NCBI RefSeq assembly: GCF_001311985.1
Contig: NZ_BBCJ01000019.1
Location: 21,835-85,834 of the forward strand
Origin: Geotalea toluenoxydans JCM 15764
GTDB lineage: Bacteria; Desulfobacterota; Desulfuromonadia; Geobacterales; Geobacteraceae
Reading direction: 5' to 3'
Length of the DNA: 64,000 nucleotides
This document shows, one piece after another, positions 17,427 through 26,412 of the stretch. Every line of letters begins with the position of its first letter. Within the stretch, counting starts at the first letter, position 1. The notes below the pieces were generated by a model that did not search any database, was not told where the DNA came from, and was given only the letters and a program-made list of their open reading frames with translations. Made by a program: the position numbers and the translations under genes.

Positions 17427-17744
17427 ATGAAAAGAATGATTACGAAACTGGCCACCATCTTCGCCTTGGCCGCCTTTGCGACGGCCGCCTTTGCTGCCGG
17501 ATCCGTTACCGGAAAGGTAACCGCCATCGACGGAGAAAAGGTGTCGGTGACGGTAGAAAAAGAACTCCCCGCCTGGGTGAAGAAGGGTGACTCTGTTCAG
17601 GCCATGGGTGGGTCCCCCACCGTTGTCGACGTCAAGGGAAACGTGATCGTACTGAAATTCGGCAAGGCCAAAGCGGCAAAGATCAAGGCCGACAGCAAAA
17701 TGACCATCAGCGAATCGGCCGGCGACGAGCTCCAGGGATGCTGA
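17427..17744 (+). CDS. Small periplasmic SH3-like protein with C-terminal Cys, ExtK position
   Basis: A 105-residue protein with a signal peptide cleaved near AAFAAG. The mature part is a small beta domain: GSVTGKVTAIDGEKVSVTV, then PAWVKKGDSVQAMGGSP, then VIVLKFGKAKAAKIKADSK. It ends GDELQGC, so the last residue is the only Cys. A close paralogue with the same tail is encoded at 21509-21822, at the head of the quinol-oxidase operon. The fold looks like an OB/SH3 barrel. A single terminal thiol suggests a carrier or a covalent anchor; that is inference. AAAGGAG precedes the ATG. Confidence 0.6.
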   Translation: MKRMITKLATIFALAAFATAAFAAGSVTGKVTAIDGEKVSVTVEKELPAWVKKGDSVQAMGGSPTVVDVKGNVIVLKFGKAKAAKIKADSKMTISESAGDELQGC

Positions 17745-17797
17745 AACCGGTAGAAAAAAGCTTTGCACCCAGCGTATGATCTATTTATGGGGAGAAT

Positions 17798-19153
17798 ATG
17801 ATGAACCAATGCTCAATTGGCGCCCTGGTCCTTCTTGCGGCGGCTGCCCTTCTGGCCGGCCCGGCATCTGCCGGCGGCAAGGCGGGAATCGGCTTGCAGG
17901 AGACTATTGTCGCAAAATCGGGCAAGGCGAAAACCCTTGCCCAACTGGCAAAGATGTACGACTCCAGCTCTTGCATCGAGTGCCATCAGGATAAACACGA
18001 CGAAGCACAGAAGTCCATACATTCGCGCTCCATTTACGGAACGGGAAGAACGGCGTCGACCATAATGTCCGCCATCGAGAATGGCCTTATGGAACAGCCC
18101 TATTCGGGAGTCAAGAGCCCGAAGGACGTCAAGGTGGAGCACCTGATGGGGTGTGCCAAGTGTCACCTGCCGCAGCTGTCCGATGCCGAAGACTCGGTGG
18201 CCCAGGAGCTAGTCAGCACCCTCTACAGCTGGAAGGATGCCCTGAAGAAGAAGGACAAGGCAGCGGCCAAGCGCGAGGAAGACAAACTCAAGAGTGTCAA
18301 CATCAACTGTCTGGTCTGCCACAATCGCAATGCCATCACCCACAAGTGGCAGGACGGCTATCCCAAGGCGGGAGTGGTCTACGGGTCGAAGGACGGTGAT
18401 CATCCTTCGGACAAGTTTCCCAAGATGGCAATCAGCCCCATCATGAGCGAATCGATCCAGTGCGGCCAATGCCATGGTATGGGTCCGAATATGGAGCTCG
18501 ATGAGCCGACCCAGTGCTGTACTTCCTACGGCAGTTATCTCTGGTCCTACAAATCGGAAGGTGGTCAGGAGAGCTGCCAGGAATGCCACATGAAGAAGAG
18601 CAAGCTCGGCCACAACATCCAGTCCTACCGTGATCCGGCCATGGCCAAGGCAGCGGTGGATTTCAAGATGGAATCCTACGGCTATCACTGGCGCGACGGC
18701 GCTGAAATTAAGCCGAAGGCGGTGGTCAAGGTGGAAATGACCAACCGAGCCGGACACTCCATCCCCGATGGCTGACCGACCCCCAACCGACTGGTTCTGT
18801 CGGTCATAGCAAAAACGAAGGATGGCAAGGAAGTTTTCAACCAGGAAAAAATCTATATGCCGGTTCCGCAGCAATTGGGCCGGGGTGACCGGATGGGGCG
18901 CGGCCCCTACGAGAAGAGCGGCATCATCGAGGATACCGGCTTACCGCCGGGGAAAACGGTCCATGAAAGATTCGACATCATGTTCCCCCTTGAGGAGATG
19001 GAGGTTGACGGCAAATTTGTCAACAAACCGACCGCCTACGACCTGGATGTGACCGTTCAGCTCTGGTATCTCCCCTTCGGCACAAAGAAAACCGATCCGT
19101 TCCTCTGGCACGAAGCGAGCAAGACAATCAGCATCAGCAAGAGCGGCAAGTAG
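17798..19153 (+). CDS. extL: Pentaheme c-type cytochrome with in-frame TGA (probable selenocysteine)
   Basis: One continuous frame of 451 residues with a single in-frame TGA at 18773-18775 (residue 326). A signal peptide (cleavage near ASAGG) precedes five heme motifs: CIECH, CAKCH, CLVCH, CGQCH and CQECH. The TGA falls at GHSIPDG-X-PTPNRL, and the frame continues without shift for 125 codons (VLSVIAKTKDGKEVF, then FDIMFPLEEMEVDG). Unlike the other breaks in this window no base is missing. A strong hairpin starts at the TGA itself (separate entry), as in bacterial selenocysteine insertion. Gene order matches the cytochrome at the end of extHIJKL. Sec near the hemes could serve a redox reaction on selenium, sulfur or metal acceptors. 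The alternative is one substitution error of TGC or TGT to TGA. Confidence 0.75.
18771..18810 (+). promoter_or_regulatory. Candidate bacterial SECIS hairpin at the in-frame TGA
   Basis: TGACCGAC at 18773-18780 pairs perfectly with GTCGGTCA at 18799-18806. Above it, AACC at 18785-18788 pairs with GGTT at 18793-18796, leaving the apical loop GACT at 18789-18792. An outer GC/GC pair extends the base. The TGA is the first triplet of the stem, and the loop begins with G, as SelB-recognised elements do. The TGA-to-loop distance is 13 bases, slightly shorter than usual. Confidence 0.65.
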
Positions 19154-19183
19154 CAACAATCGTTGTACCTCCTTCCTTGTAAT

Positions 19184-19214
19184 GGCCGGCGAACCGTTCG
19201 CCGGCCTTTTTTTT
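19184..19214 (+). terminator. Rho-independent terminator of the ext-type operon
   Basis: GGCCGGCGAA pairs with TTCGCCGGCC around a three-base loop, followed directly by eight T. It lies 30 bases after the pentaheme gene stop and is a textbook intrinsic terminator. Confidence 0.9.
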
Positions 19215-19334
19215 GGCCTTCGATGGACAGAATGCCCGTGGGAATCCAGGGGACGCGTGCAAAGCGAGAGACGACGGAGATAGGGAAAATTGCAGCTCGA
19301 CCAGGAGTACGGCCCACTCCCGGAAATGTGTAAA

Positions 19335-19362
19335 CAAGAAGGCCGCCCCAGGGGGTGGCCTC
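19335..19362 (-). terminator. Probable terminator of the reverse-strand chemoreceptor
   Basis: On the reverse strand GGCCACCCC pairs with GGGGCGGCC (one G-T pair), followed by TTCTTGTTT. It lies just past the chemoreceptor stop codon. Confidence 0.55.
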
Positions 19363-19380
19363 GTAATAGTGTCGGTGGTT

Positions 19381-21015
19381 TTATGATGCCAGATGAAATT
19401 GGCCGATGAGATGCTGAAGCTCGCTGGAGAGGTTGGAGAGTTGGCGGGCCGCAGCCGCAGTTTCCTGGGCGCCCCGCGCCGTACTCTGAACAACGTCGGT
19501 GATCTGCTGGATGTTGCCGCTGATTTCGGCTGTGGTGGCGGTTTGCTGCTCGGCGGCAGTAGCCATCTGATTGACCTGCATGGTAACGCTCCCTACCTGC
19601 TCCAGAATTTTTTCAAGCGCCTTACCAGACTCTGCCGCCTCGGCAGTGCCACGCTCCACCTCATTTACCTCCTGTTCCATGAATGTGACGGCGCTCTTCG
19701 TCTCCTGCTGAATCGCCTTGATCATGGCGCCGATTTCCTTGGTCGCCTTGGTGGTCCGTTCCGCCAGAGCCCGAACCTCGTCCGCCACTACTGCAAAGCC
19801 CCGTCCTTGTTCGCCGGCCCGGGCTGCCTCAATGGCGGCGTTCAGCGCCAGGAGGTTCGTCTGATCGGCAATATCCTCAATAGTACCGATAATCTGGCCG
19901 ATCTGGTCGCTACGGGTGCCAAGGCCCCCCACCGTTTTTGCTGTCTCACGAACCCGCTCTGCAATTCGGGCCATCTCACCGACAGTATGCCTGATTACTT
20001 CCGAACCTTTACCTGCTGTATCGCATGCACGGCGAGCCTCTTCGGCTGCGGTTGAGCAGTTAACGGCAATTTCCGTCGAGGTAGCGGCCATCTCCTCGCT
20101 GGCGGTGGCAACGGTGCCGGTTTGGGCGGCAACTTCTTCGGCCCCTGTTGCCATCTGCTCGGCATTGGCGGTGAGTTGCCCTGCGGCCGCCGCTACCTGG
20201 GTGGCGTTATCGGCTACGCCGGCAATGAGGCGGTTGAGACGATCGGCCATGGTGTTCACTGCGTCGGCCAGTTGCCCGGTTTCATCCTTCTGGTTCATAT
20301 GGAGGTGATGGGCCAGATCTCCCTGGGCGATGGCCCGGGCGAACTCGACCACTTTCAGGAGAGGAGCGGTAATCTGCCGCGCCATGAACAGGCCGAAAAT
20401 AACGGCGATGACCATGCCGGCAATGGCGAAGACGGCCATCTGTATGGTTGCACTGCGGGCCGTGGCTGCATTCAGTTCGTTACGTTGCTCTGCCACCGCA
20501 ATCTTCATGTCGAAAACCTTTTTGATCGCTTCATCGATCTTGCGCTCATAGGCAAGCCCTTGGGTCCGCATGATATCCAGGGCGGTTTCACGGTCGCCTG
20601 CAAGGGTTGCCGTGACAATATCGTCGCGTACCGGGCCATACTCTTTGATGAGGTCTCGAAGGATGGCGAACTGCTTTTTCCCTTCGCTGGTTTCCAGGGT
20701 CTTTTCAAATTCCGTCAACTGTTCGTCGATTTCCCCGTAAAGCTTTGCGATGGTTTTGGCGTTGGCCTGCGCCCGCTGGGGGCTGTCGTCGAGGATCATG
20801 CCCCGGACGTTTACCCGTGCCTTTTGGAAGGCAATTCCCACCAGGCCGAAGGTCCCGAGGGGCTCGGTGTTGTAAGTGAACATCTGTTCGGCCTCATGTG
20901 CCAGTGTATTTATCTTCGACGTTCCGATGAAGCCGACGATCCCGGCTATAAAGGCTACCAGAACGAAGCCTGATACCAGTTTTCTGCTGAGACGAGCATT
21001 CCGAAGAAAATTCAT
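19381..21015 (-). CDS. Methyl-accepting chemotaxis protein (4HB sensor)
   Basis: A 544-residue chemoreceptor. The first membrane segment is at about residues 12-30 ([17 protein letters not shown]), a four-helix-bundle periplasmic sensor spans about 35-185, and the second membrane segment ([20 protein letters not shown]) is near 190-210. HAMP follows ([23 protein letters not shown]), then the signalling coiled coil with the conserved tip [26 protein letters not shown] shown here in parts ([24 protein letters not shown]). It reports to CheA/CheW. The frame is intact, with no single-base gaps. The ATG follows AAGGAG, and a good sigma28 promoter lies 80 bases upstream, tying it to the flagellar and chemotaxis regulon. 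Ligand unknown. Confidence 0.92.
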   Translation of the reverse strand: MNFLRNARLSRKLVSGFVLVAFIAGIVGFIGTSKINTLAHEAEQMFTYNTEPLGTFGLVGIAFQKARVNVRGMILDDSPQRAQANAKTIAKLYGEIDEQLTEFEKTLETSEGKKQFAILRDLIKEYGPVRDDIVTATLAGDRETALDIMRTQGLAYERKIDEAIKKVFDMKIAVAEQRNELNAATARSATIQMAVFAIAGMVIAVIFGLFMARQITAPLLKVVEFARAIAQGDLAHHLHMNQKDETGQLADAVNTMADRLNRLIAGVADNATQVAAAAGQLTANAEQMATGAEEVAAQTGTVATASEEMAATSTEIAVNCSTAAEEARRACDTAGKGSEVIRHTVGEMARIAERVRETAKTVGGLGTRSDQIGQIIGTIEDIADQTNLLALNAAIEAARAGEQGRGFAVVADEVRALAERTTKATKEIGAMIKAIQQETKSAVTFMEQEVNEVERGTAEAAESGKALEKILEQVGSVTMQVNQMATAAEQQTATTAEISGNIQQITDVVQSTARGAQETAAAARQLSNLSSELQHLIGQFHLAS

Positions 21016-21093
21016 AATGAGGCTCCTTGCTGCAGTGTTAGTAGAGAGTGCGGACAGCCAAAGATTGAGCCGCCATACCGCCTTTTTACATAT

Positions 21094-21120
21094 TTATCGG
21101 CTAATACGGCCTTAAGTTTA
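21094..21120 (-). promoter_or_regulatory. Sigma28 (FliA) promoter of the chemoreceptor
   Basis: On the reverse strand the sequence reads TAAACTTA, 11 bases, then GCCGATAA. The -10 element is a perfect match to the FliA consensus, the -35 begins with TAAA, and the spacing is the consensus 11. Confidence 0.8.
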
Positions 21121-21182
21121 AGATTGTTCATAAAAAATGTAGTTGGTGAGTGATATTTATTGCAATTGCCTGTTCGGGGTCC

Positions 21183-21200
21183 TTGACCTGCGTGTGTCAA
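21183..21200. promoter_or_regulatory. Inverted repeat TTGAC-N8-GTCAA, possible activator site
   Basis: A perfect 5-bp inverted repeat with an 8-base spacer, about 92 bases upstream of the -24 element at 21292. Distance and symmetry suit an upstream activator site for a sigma54 promoter. Confidence 0.35.
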
Positions 21201-21291
21201 TGATTTGACCTTGCATTGATGATGTGCTGAACCTTATAAAGAAACATGAATTAAAGCGGGTGTTTGTTGCTGTGGGTAATGTGTCGTTGGG

Positions 21292-21307
21292 TGGCACTGG
21301 GATTGCA
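21292..21307 (+). promoter_or_regulatory. Sigma54 (-24/-12) promoter, perfect consensus
   Basis: TGGCAC at 21292-21297, five bases, then TTGCA at 21303-21307. This is an exact match to the sigma54 consensus. It points toward the small Cys-tailed protein gene and the cytochrome bc operon. Confidence 0.8.
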
Positions 21308-21508
21308 AGTACATAGCTCTTTAGATGCTTTGGTAGCTGCACAGTATGCCTGTCAGCGGGACAAGGACTATACTTGGGCAGAACCTGAAGTGCTTGCGGC
21401 AGAACCAGCCGGTCGACTTTTGCAGGGGAGTGGGCTGAGCATACAACCTTAGTGATTCGGCTCCACTCCAGGGCGGAGCAACATAAAACAACACAGGAGG
21501 AAAACAAA

Positions 21509-21822
21509 ATGAAAAAAATCATGATGTCCATCTCGGCGGCCCTCGTCGCTCTGTCCATGGCGGCGATTGCGTTCGCCGCCGGCTCCTTTTCAGGCAAGGT
21601 CACAAAGGTTGACGGCGAAAAGATTACCGTCAAGGCCGACAATGTGCCCGCCTGGGTAAAGAAAGGTGACAACGTTCAGTCCATGGGCGGTTCTCCCAAG
21701 GTTATCAGTGTGAAAGGGGACGAGGTAGTTCTCAAGTTCGGCAAGCTAAGGCCGCCAAAATCAAGGTCGACTCCTCCCTGCGGGTTAGTCAGCCCGCAGG
21801 CGACGAGCTCCAGGGGTGCTAA
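21509..21822 (+). CDS. Small periplasmic SH3-like protein with C-terminal Cys, paralogue of 17427 gene
   Basis: About 105 residues after repair. The frame from ATG 21509 (after AGGAGG) encodes a signal peptide, then GSFSGKVTKVDGEKITVKAD, PAWVKKGDNVQSMGGSP and VVLKFGK. One G added near 21745 continues it as AKAAKIKVDSSLRVSQ and ends AGDELQGC at 21822. It closely matches the protein at 17427-17744 throughout, including the shared terminal Cys. It is the first gene after a consensus sigma54 promoter and is followed by a terminator, so it may be expressed well above the cytochrome genes behind it. Role unknown; duplication within one locus argues for a specific job in the electron conduit. Confidence 0.65.
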
Positions 21823-21829
21823 CACGAAT

Positions 21830-21863
21830 GCCTCCCCGCTCTAAGCAGGGAGGCTTTTTTTTT
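21830..21863 (+). terminator. Terminator or attenuator after the small Cys-tailed gene
   Basis: GCCTCCC pairs with GGGAGGC (inner GC/GC pairs extend the stem), followed by nine T. It is strong, so the downstream cytochrome genes need read-through or their own promoter. Confidence 0.85.
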
Positions 21864-21942
21864 CGCATGCCGGGCAAGCAACTGGATATTTCTGCATGGT
21901 TGAATTATAGTGACCCATCACCAAAGCGTCTATCCACAGGCC

Positions 21943-23796
21943 ATGTCAATCAAACCAAACAATACCGGCAAACTGGTTCCACTGATCTCCCTCATGCTGC
22001 TTCTTCTGCTTACCGGATGCGGCCGTGGGAGGTCAACCTGCGAATCGTGTCACCGGGGAATCGAAAAGACCTCCGCCAGCCACACATCCTGCATATCTTG
22101 CCACGGTGGGGATGACAAGGCACGAAACAAAAATATCAGCCACAACACCATGTTCGGGCCGAAGAATCCCGCAGACCCGGAACATTGGGAGAGAACCTGC
22201 GGCGCCTGCCATGCTTCGCAGCTGGGGCGCGTGCGGTCGAACCTCATGTACACCAACACGGGGATGATCAAGAACATCCAGCTGACCTGGGAGGGGGAGA
22301 ACGGGCGCCTCTACGGCGGCCGGGGCGACAAGGTCTTTGATGCCGCCGGTCGAGAGCGCCTCTTGCACGGGGTCACCGGCCTGGACCACATCTCGGGGGA
22401 ACTGTACCGGAAATTCTGCTCCCAGTGCCACGTGGGGATCGAGACCAGCGGAGTTTTCGGCGCCGGCCACGGGTCGGGCTGCACCGCCTGTCACTTCCCA
22501 TACAACGACCAGGCCACCTATGAGGGGAATGATCCGACCGTCAAGGGGAAGAGCCCCTATTCGGACACCCATGCCATGGAAAAACTCCCCGGCAACCAGG
22601 TCTGTTTTCGCTGCCACAACCGCAGCGGTCGCATTGCCCTTTCCTATCAAGGGTTGTACGACGGCAACAATGGACTGGTGCCGACCAGGAAGGGACTGCC
22701 GGGGCCGGTGCAGGCGAGTGGCGGGCGCAACCTTGTTCATATTGCTCCCGATGTCCACTTCGCCGCCGGCATGGACTGCATCGACTGTCATACCTCCCGC
22801 GACGTCATGGGAGATGGCTATGCCTATGAAAACATGTACCAGCAGACCGAAATAAGCTGCGAAGACTGCCATGGGGGGGCGAGCAGGCCACGCTGGCAGA
22901 CGATCAGCCGGGAAAGCGATGCGGCCTTAAGGGAATCGAAAAGCTACCGGATGCAGATGCGCCATGGCATGCACATGGTGCTGACCGCCAAGGGTCGTCC
23001 CTACTCCAATGTTTTTTATCAGGACGGGACGGTCTACGTCCTTGGGAAGAGGAGCGGCAAATTGTTCAAGAGCAAGGTGATAACCGGTACTGCGGAACAT
23101 GCTGTAATCGGCCACCAGCGCATGGAATGCCATGCCTGCCATTCCCGGACCGTGGTTCAGTGCTATGGTTGCCATACCACCTACGATAAGGGGGAGATGG
23201 GCACCGATTTCATCCGCCAGGAAGAAACTCCGGGTCGGTTCACTGAAAAGGAAGACTACCGCATGCTCTATCCCTTTCCCCTTGCCATCAACCAGCGGGG
23301 GAAGATCTCCCCGGTTACGCCTGGTTGTCAGACCTTCATCACGGTGGTCGAGGAAACAAAGCTGAAGTCGAAGGATGAGTATGTTGCCCGCTATAAGGGC
23401 AAAAACCAATTGCGCTTTGCCCCGTTCTATTCCCACAATACGGGTAAAAAGGCCATCGGCTGTACGGAATGCCACGGTAATCCGGCCTTCCTCGGCTTCG
23501 GTCAGCATGTTGTTGAGGGCAGCAGCATCGACGGCACCCTGATCTGTGAGAAATCCGCAGATAAGCCATTGGACGGTTTCCTGGCACTGCGACAGGGAAA
23601 GGTAAAGGCGTACTCTGCAATCACCCGGGAGCGTTCCAGGCCCCTGAACGGCCGGGAGGTGAAGAGAACCCTTGCCGTCAACCTTTGCCTTGTATGCCAT
23701 GGTAGCGCCAAGGACCCCATTTATCGAAAGGAGTTGGATTATCGTGCGCTGGATGATGCCCTTCATCGCCGCTTGCTTTCTGATAGCAGCCGCTAG
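21943..23796 (+). CDS. cbcM: Twelve-heme lipoprotein cytochrome c, CbcM-like
   Basis: A 617-residue exported lipoprotein (signal LVPLISLMLLLLLTGC). It has twelve CXXCH motifs: CESCH, CISCH, CGACH, CSQCH, CTACH, CFRCH, CIDCH, CEDCH, CHACH, CYGCH, CTECH and CLVCH. The segment near residues 335-370 (VYVLGKRSGKLFKSKV) is a heme-free beta insert. Start set at ATG 21943 after ACAGG; GTG 21910 is in frame upstream. The gene overlaps the next cytochrome by about 50 bases. Order (12-heme, 10-heme, Rieske, cytochrome b, b-like, 4-heme) agrees with my memory of the cbcMNOPQR menaquinol:cytochrome c oxidoreductase of Geobacter, which in G. sulfurreducens also adjoins ext genes. Confidence 0.75.
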   Translation: MSIKPNNTGKLVPLISLMLLLLLTGCGRGRSTCESCHRGIEKTSASHTSCISCHGGDDKARNKNISHNTMFGPKNPADPEHWERTCGACHASQLGRVRSNLMYTNTGMIKNIQLTWEGENGRLYGGRGDKVFDAAGRERLLHGVTGLDHISGELYRKFCSQCHVGIETSGVFGAGHGSGCTACHFPYNDQATYEGNDPTVKGKSPYSDTHAMEKLPGNQVCFRCHNRSGRIALSYQGLYDGNNGLVPTRKGLPGPVQASGGRNLVHIAPDVHFAAGMDCIDCHTSRDVMGDGYAYENMYQQTEISCEDCHGGASRPRWQTISRESDAALRESKSYRMQMRHGMHMVLTAKGRPYSNVFYQDGTVYVLGKRSGKLFKSKVITGTAEHAVIGHQRMECHACHSRTVVQCYGCHTTYDKGEMGTDFIRQEETPGRFTEKEDYRMLYPFPLAINQRGKISPVTPGCQTFITVVEETKLKSKDEYVARYKGKNQLRFAPFYSHNTGKKAIGCTECHGNPAFLGFGQHVVEGSSIDGTLICEKSADKPLDGFLALRQGKVKAYSAITRERSRPLNGREVKRTLAVNLCLVCHGSAKDPIYRKELDYRALDDALHRRLLSDSSR

Positions 23797-24992
23797 TACG
23801 GTGATGGCGGAAGAAAATTGCCGGGTCTGCCACCGGGTCGCTACCAGCGGTATCCATGCCGCCCTTGCCTGCAAGGACTGTCATGGCAATGATGCGACAA
23901 CGACTCCCGATCCGGCCTCTGCTGCACATAAGGCCAAAGGCTGCACCAGTTGCCACAACGGTTACGGCCGGCTGTTCGACCACGCCATGGCTACCCGGAC
24001 CAGGGAAAAGCAGTTTGTAGAGAAGACTTTCGCCAAGGCCGACCCGCATTTTTTTGACAAGAACTGTCAATCCTGTCACCTGCGAGGGTGCACCGACTGT
24101 CATGGCGGCAGCGGTCATTCCCTGGCCCAGGCACGTGACAGGAATTGCTTTGCCTGCCATCGGGGATACTTTGTCGGCAGCGAATATTACGGCATGGCGC
24201 CCAGAGAGGACAGTCTCCGCTATCAGCGGGGGGAGACAGCTATGGGGAGACTTTCCTCAAGATGCTGCCCGATGTCCACGCCGAGGCGGGCATTGCCTGC
24301 AGCAGCTGCCATACCATGCAGAGCCTGATCGCGGGGACCAGGACTGCAAAAGTCTGTCGCGACTGCCATAAACCCAGTGACAAGGTGCTGGAACACCGGA
24401 TAAAAGTACACCTGGAGCGGATGGAGTGTTACGCCTGCCACTCGGCATGGGGGGCGCAGGAATACGGCACCTTCTATCTGCGCTTTACCGGTGGCCAGTC
24501 CCAGCAGCATTACCGACTGAAGACGGTCGATGGCAATTATGTGAAGAGCGCCTACCTGAAAAAACAGGATGCGCCGCCACTGGGGGTCAACGCCAGGGGC
24601 ATGGTCAGCCCGATACGCCCCCAGTTCATCGCCTACTTCAGCGATATCCGCAACGACATGGTGGTGGGAGAGGAAAACCGGTTACTGACGGCGTCATGGA
24701 AGGCGTTTTTTCCCCATACGGTGCGTCGGGGAACTGTCATGTGCGATGGCTGCCATGACGCACCGCGGCGCTTTATCATGGAAGGAAAAGAGGACCGTAT
24801 CTATCGGCTGCAGGATGATGGCATGAAAATTCCATCCTTCTGGGACAGGACCGGTCAAAAGGTCATGAACGGGGATTTTTCAGCCCCGCCCGCTACCGGG
24901 CCATGACGGAGAAAAGCGCCGCTTATCAAAGGGCATACGTGGAAAAATGGAAAAAACTGACCGATCGCGTCGAAAATTCATCATTGCCCTGA
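23744..24992 (+). CDS. cbcN: Ten-heme cytochrome c, CbcN-like, frame broken twice
   Basis: About 417 residues after repair, with a signal peptide (cleavage near TVMAEE) and ten heme motifs: CRVCH, CKDCH, CTSCH, CQSCH, CTDCH, CFACH, CSSCH, CRDCH, CYACH and CDGCH. GTG 23744 is chosen because AAAGGAG lies ten bases ahead. One C added near 24239 gives GETAYGETFLKM. One C added near 24871 turns GDFSAPPATGP-stop into SSPARYRAMTEKSAAYQRAY and moves the stop to 24992. The gene therefore overlaps the Rieske gene by 46 bases, a sign of coupled translation. A periplasmic electron carrier of the quinol-oxidising complex. Confidence 0.7.
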
Positions 24993-25344
24993 TCTCCCTT
25001 TTTGCGGGTTTTTTCATCCTGAGGAAATACCTGGTGACTGGGCTGGCGCGAAAAAAAGTGCTGCTTTCCGTTGCCAAGGCCGATATCCCCTCCCATGGAG
25101 CCCTGGTCTACAAGCAGTCGAGGGTTGCCGTCATCAGGGGGATGACCGCATTACCGCCATAAGCTTGGTATGCACGCACCTGGGGTGCACGGTGACGGTG
25201 ACCCCCAGGGAATTTGCCTGCCCCTGCCACGGCAGCGCCTTCGACCGGCAGGGCAGGGTAATCAAGGGGCCGGCTGATCGCCCCCTGGCCCATTTGCCGG
25301 TTGAGGACCGGGGCGACCATATCGTAGTTCTGGCAGGGAGTTAG
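24947..25344 (+). CDS. cbcO: Rieske [2Fe-2S] protein, CbcO-like, frame broken near 25141
   Basis: About 133 residues. The N terminus has a twin-Arg-like stretch (SRRKFIIALISLFAGFF) that also serves as membrane anchor. One base added to the G-run near 25139-25142 (AGGGG-N-GATGAC) gives VIRGDDRITAISLV and restores the cluster motifs CTHLGC and CPCHGSAF, with Cys and His ligands complete. The protein ends VVLAGS. It accepts an electron from quinol at the cytochrome b subunit and passes it to the c-hemes. The next gene starts two bases later. Confidence 0.75.
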
Positions 25345-25345
25345 C

Positions 25346-25965
25346 GTGGTCAAGGAATTTCTCAAGCATCTCTTCCCACGGGTTGTGCTGAAGGACAACC
25401 TTCGCCTGACCTACACCTTCTGTCTCGGCGGCATGGCTTTCACCGCCTTCTCCTTACTCATTGCCTCCGGGATGCTGCTTCTTTTTTACTACCAGCCATC
25501 CCCGGACAAGGCCTTCGGTTCCATTCTCTTTCTCGAATCATCGGTCTATGGCGGCCGCTATTTGCGTAGTCTGCACCGTCTTGCTTCCCATTTCTTTCTC
25601 GTGCTCATCTTTCTCCATACCCTGCGTGTCATTCTCACCGGCGCTATCAAAAACCACGGCACCTGAACTGGATCGTTGGCTGCATTCTGCTCTGTCTGTC
25701 CGTTTTTGCAGCTTACACCGGCTATCTTCTGCCCATGGACCAGCTTGCCCTCTGGGCAACCCAGACCGGCATGGAACTTCTTAATACGGCATATTTCGGC
25801 GGAATGATCAGGGATATCCTCGTTCCTGATGGGGTCGGCCAGCCCCTGTCGCTGCTTCGCTTCTATGTGCTGCATATTGTGCTGGCGCCGCTGGCCATTC
25901 TGCTTCTCTCGTTTCTCCATTTTTACCGTATCAGGAAAAACAAGGGAATCCTGCCTTACCTGTAA
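25346..25965 (+). CDS. cbcP: Cytochrome b subunit, CbcP-like, frame broken near 25655
   Basis: About 207 residues with four transmembrane helices, starting with GTG 25346. Two pairs of heme ligands are visible: RSLHRLASHFFLVLIFLH (helix II) and LRFYVLHIVLAPLAILLLSFLH split here as LRFYVLHIVL and LLLSFLHFYR (helix IV). One C added near 25655 changes KNHGT-stop into KNHRHLNWIVGCILL. This is the cytochrome b6-type core that binds two b hemes and oxidises quinol in the inner membrane. Immediately followed by a second membrane subunit. Confidence 0.75.
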
Positions 25966-25987
25966 TCCGTCACTATTGGGGGAAGTC

Positions 25988-26401
25988 ATGAAGGAATACG
26001 TGAAGAGTTCGCCGCAGTTCTTTCGCCTCATTAAAATATCGACCGCCGTTGTCGTCGCGGTGATTTCGCTCCTGGCAATCCTTATCACTGCCCCCCTTCA
26101 GGAACCAGCTGACTTGGCCAAAGTGCCCAACCCGGTCAAGTCGGCCTGGTTTCTCCTCTGGATCCAGGAACTGGTCAGCTATTCCAAATACCTGATCTAT
26201 GCAGTTGCCCTGACAGCCGTCTTTTTCTTCATCCTTCCCTGGTTTCCTTCCGGTAGCACGGCGGAAAAAGCCCGTTGGTTTGCCACGGGGCAGACGGCGG
26301 TGAACGTCATAACTATCATCGTCTTCACAGCCATAACCGCTCTCACCATTATCGCCATGTTCTTCAGAGGTGCCAACTGGTCGCTGGTCGTCTTTTCATA
26401 A
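25988..26401 (+). CDS. cbcQ: Cytochrome b C-terminal-like membrane subunit, CbcQ-like
   Basis: A 137-residue protein with three transmembrane helices. The segment VPNPVKSAWFLLWIQELVSY matches the subunit IV / cytochrome b C-terminal pattern (the P-x-P-x-K-x-x-W and L-Q-E-L phrases), part of the quinol site. Later helices are LIYAVALTAVFFFILPW and ITIIVFTAITALTIIAMFF. It ends just where the following cytochrome's hydrophobic leader begins, in another frame. Confidence 0.7.
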   Translation: MKEYVKSSPQFFRLIKISTAVVVAVISLLAILITAPLQEPADLAKVPNPVKSAWFLLWIQELVSYSKYLIYAVALTAVFFFILPWFPSGSTAEKARWFATGQTAVNVITIIVFTAITALTIIAMFFRGANWSLVVFS

Positions 26402-26412
26402 TCCTTGCCCTG

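Larger units (their letters stand above)
21016..21508. other. Divergent regulatory region
   Basis: No gene. It holds a sigma28 promoter toward the chemoreceptor, and a sigma54 promoter toward the cytochrome operon with a TTGAC-N8-GTCAA inverted repeat (21183-21200) about 90 bases upstream of it, a plausible activator site. The 5' leader of the rightward transcript is about 190 bases; I see no known riboswitch in it. Confidence 0.6.

Noticed and set aside
21157..21672. A reverse 171-codon frame crossing the sigma54 promoter region
   Set aside because: It runs through a regulatory region and the start of a well-supported plus-strand gene and has no protein-like features.
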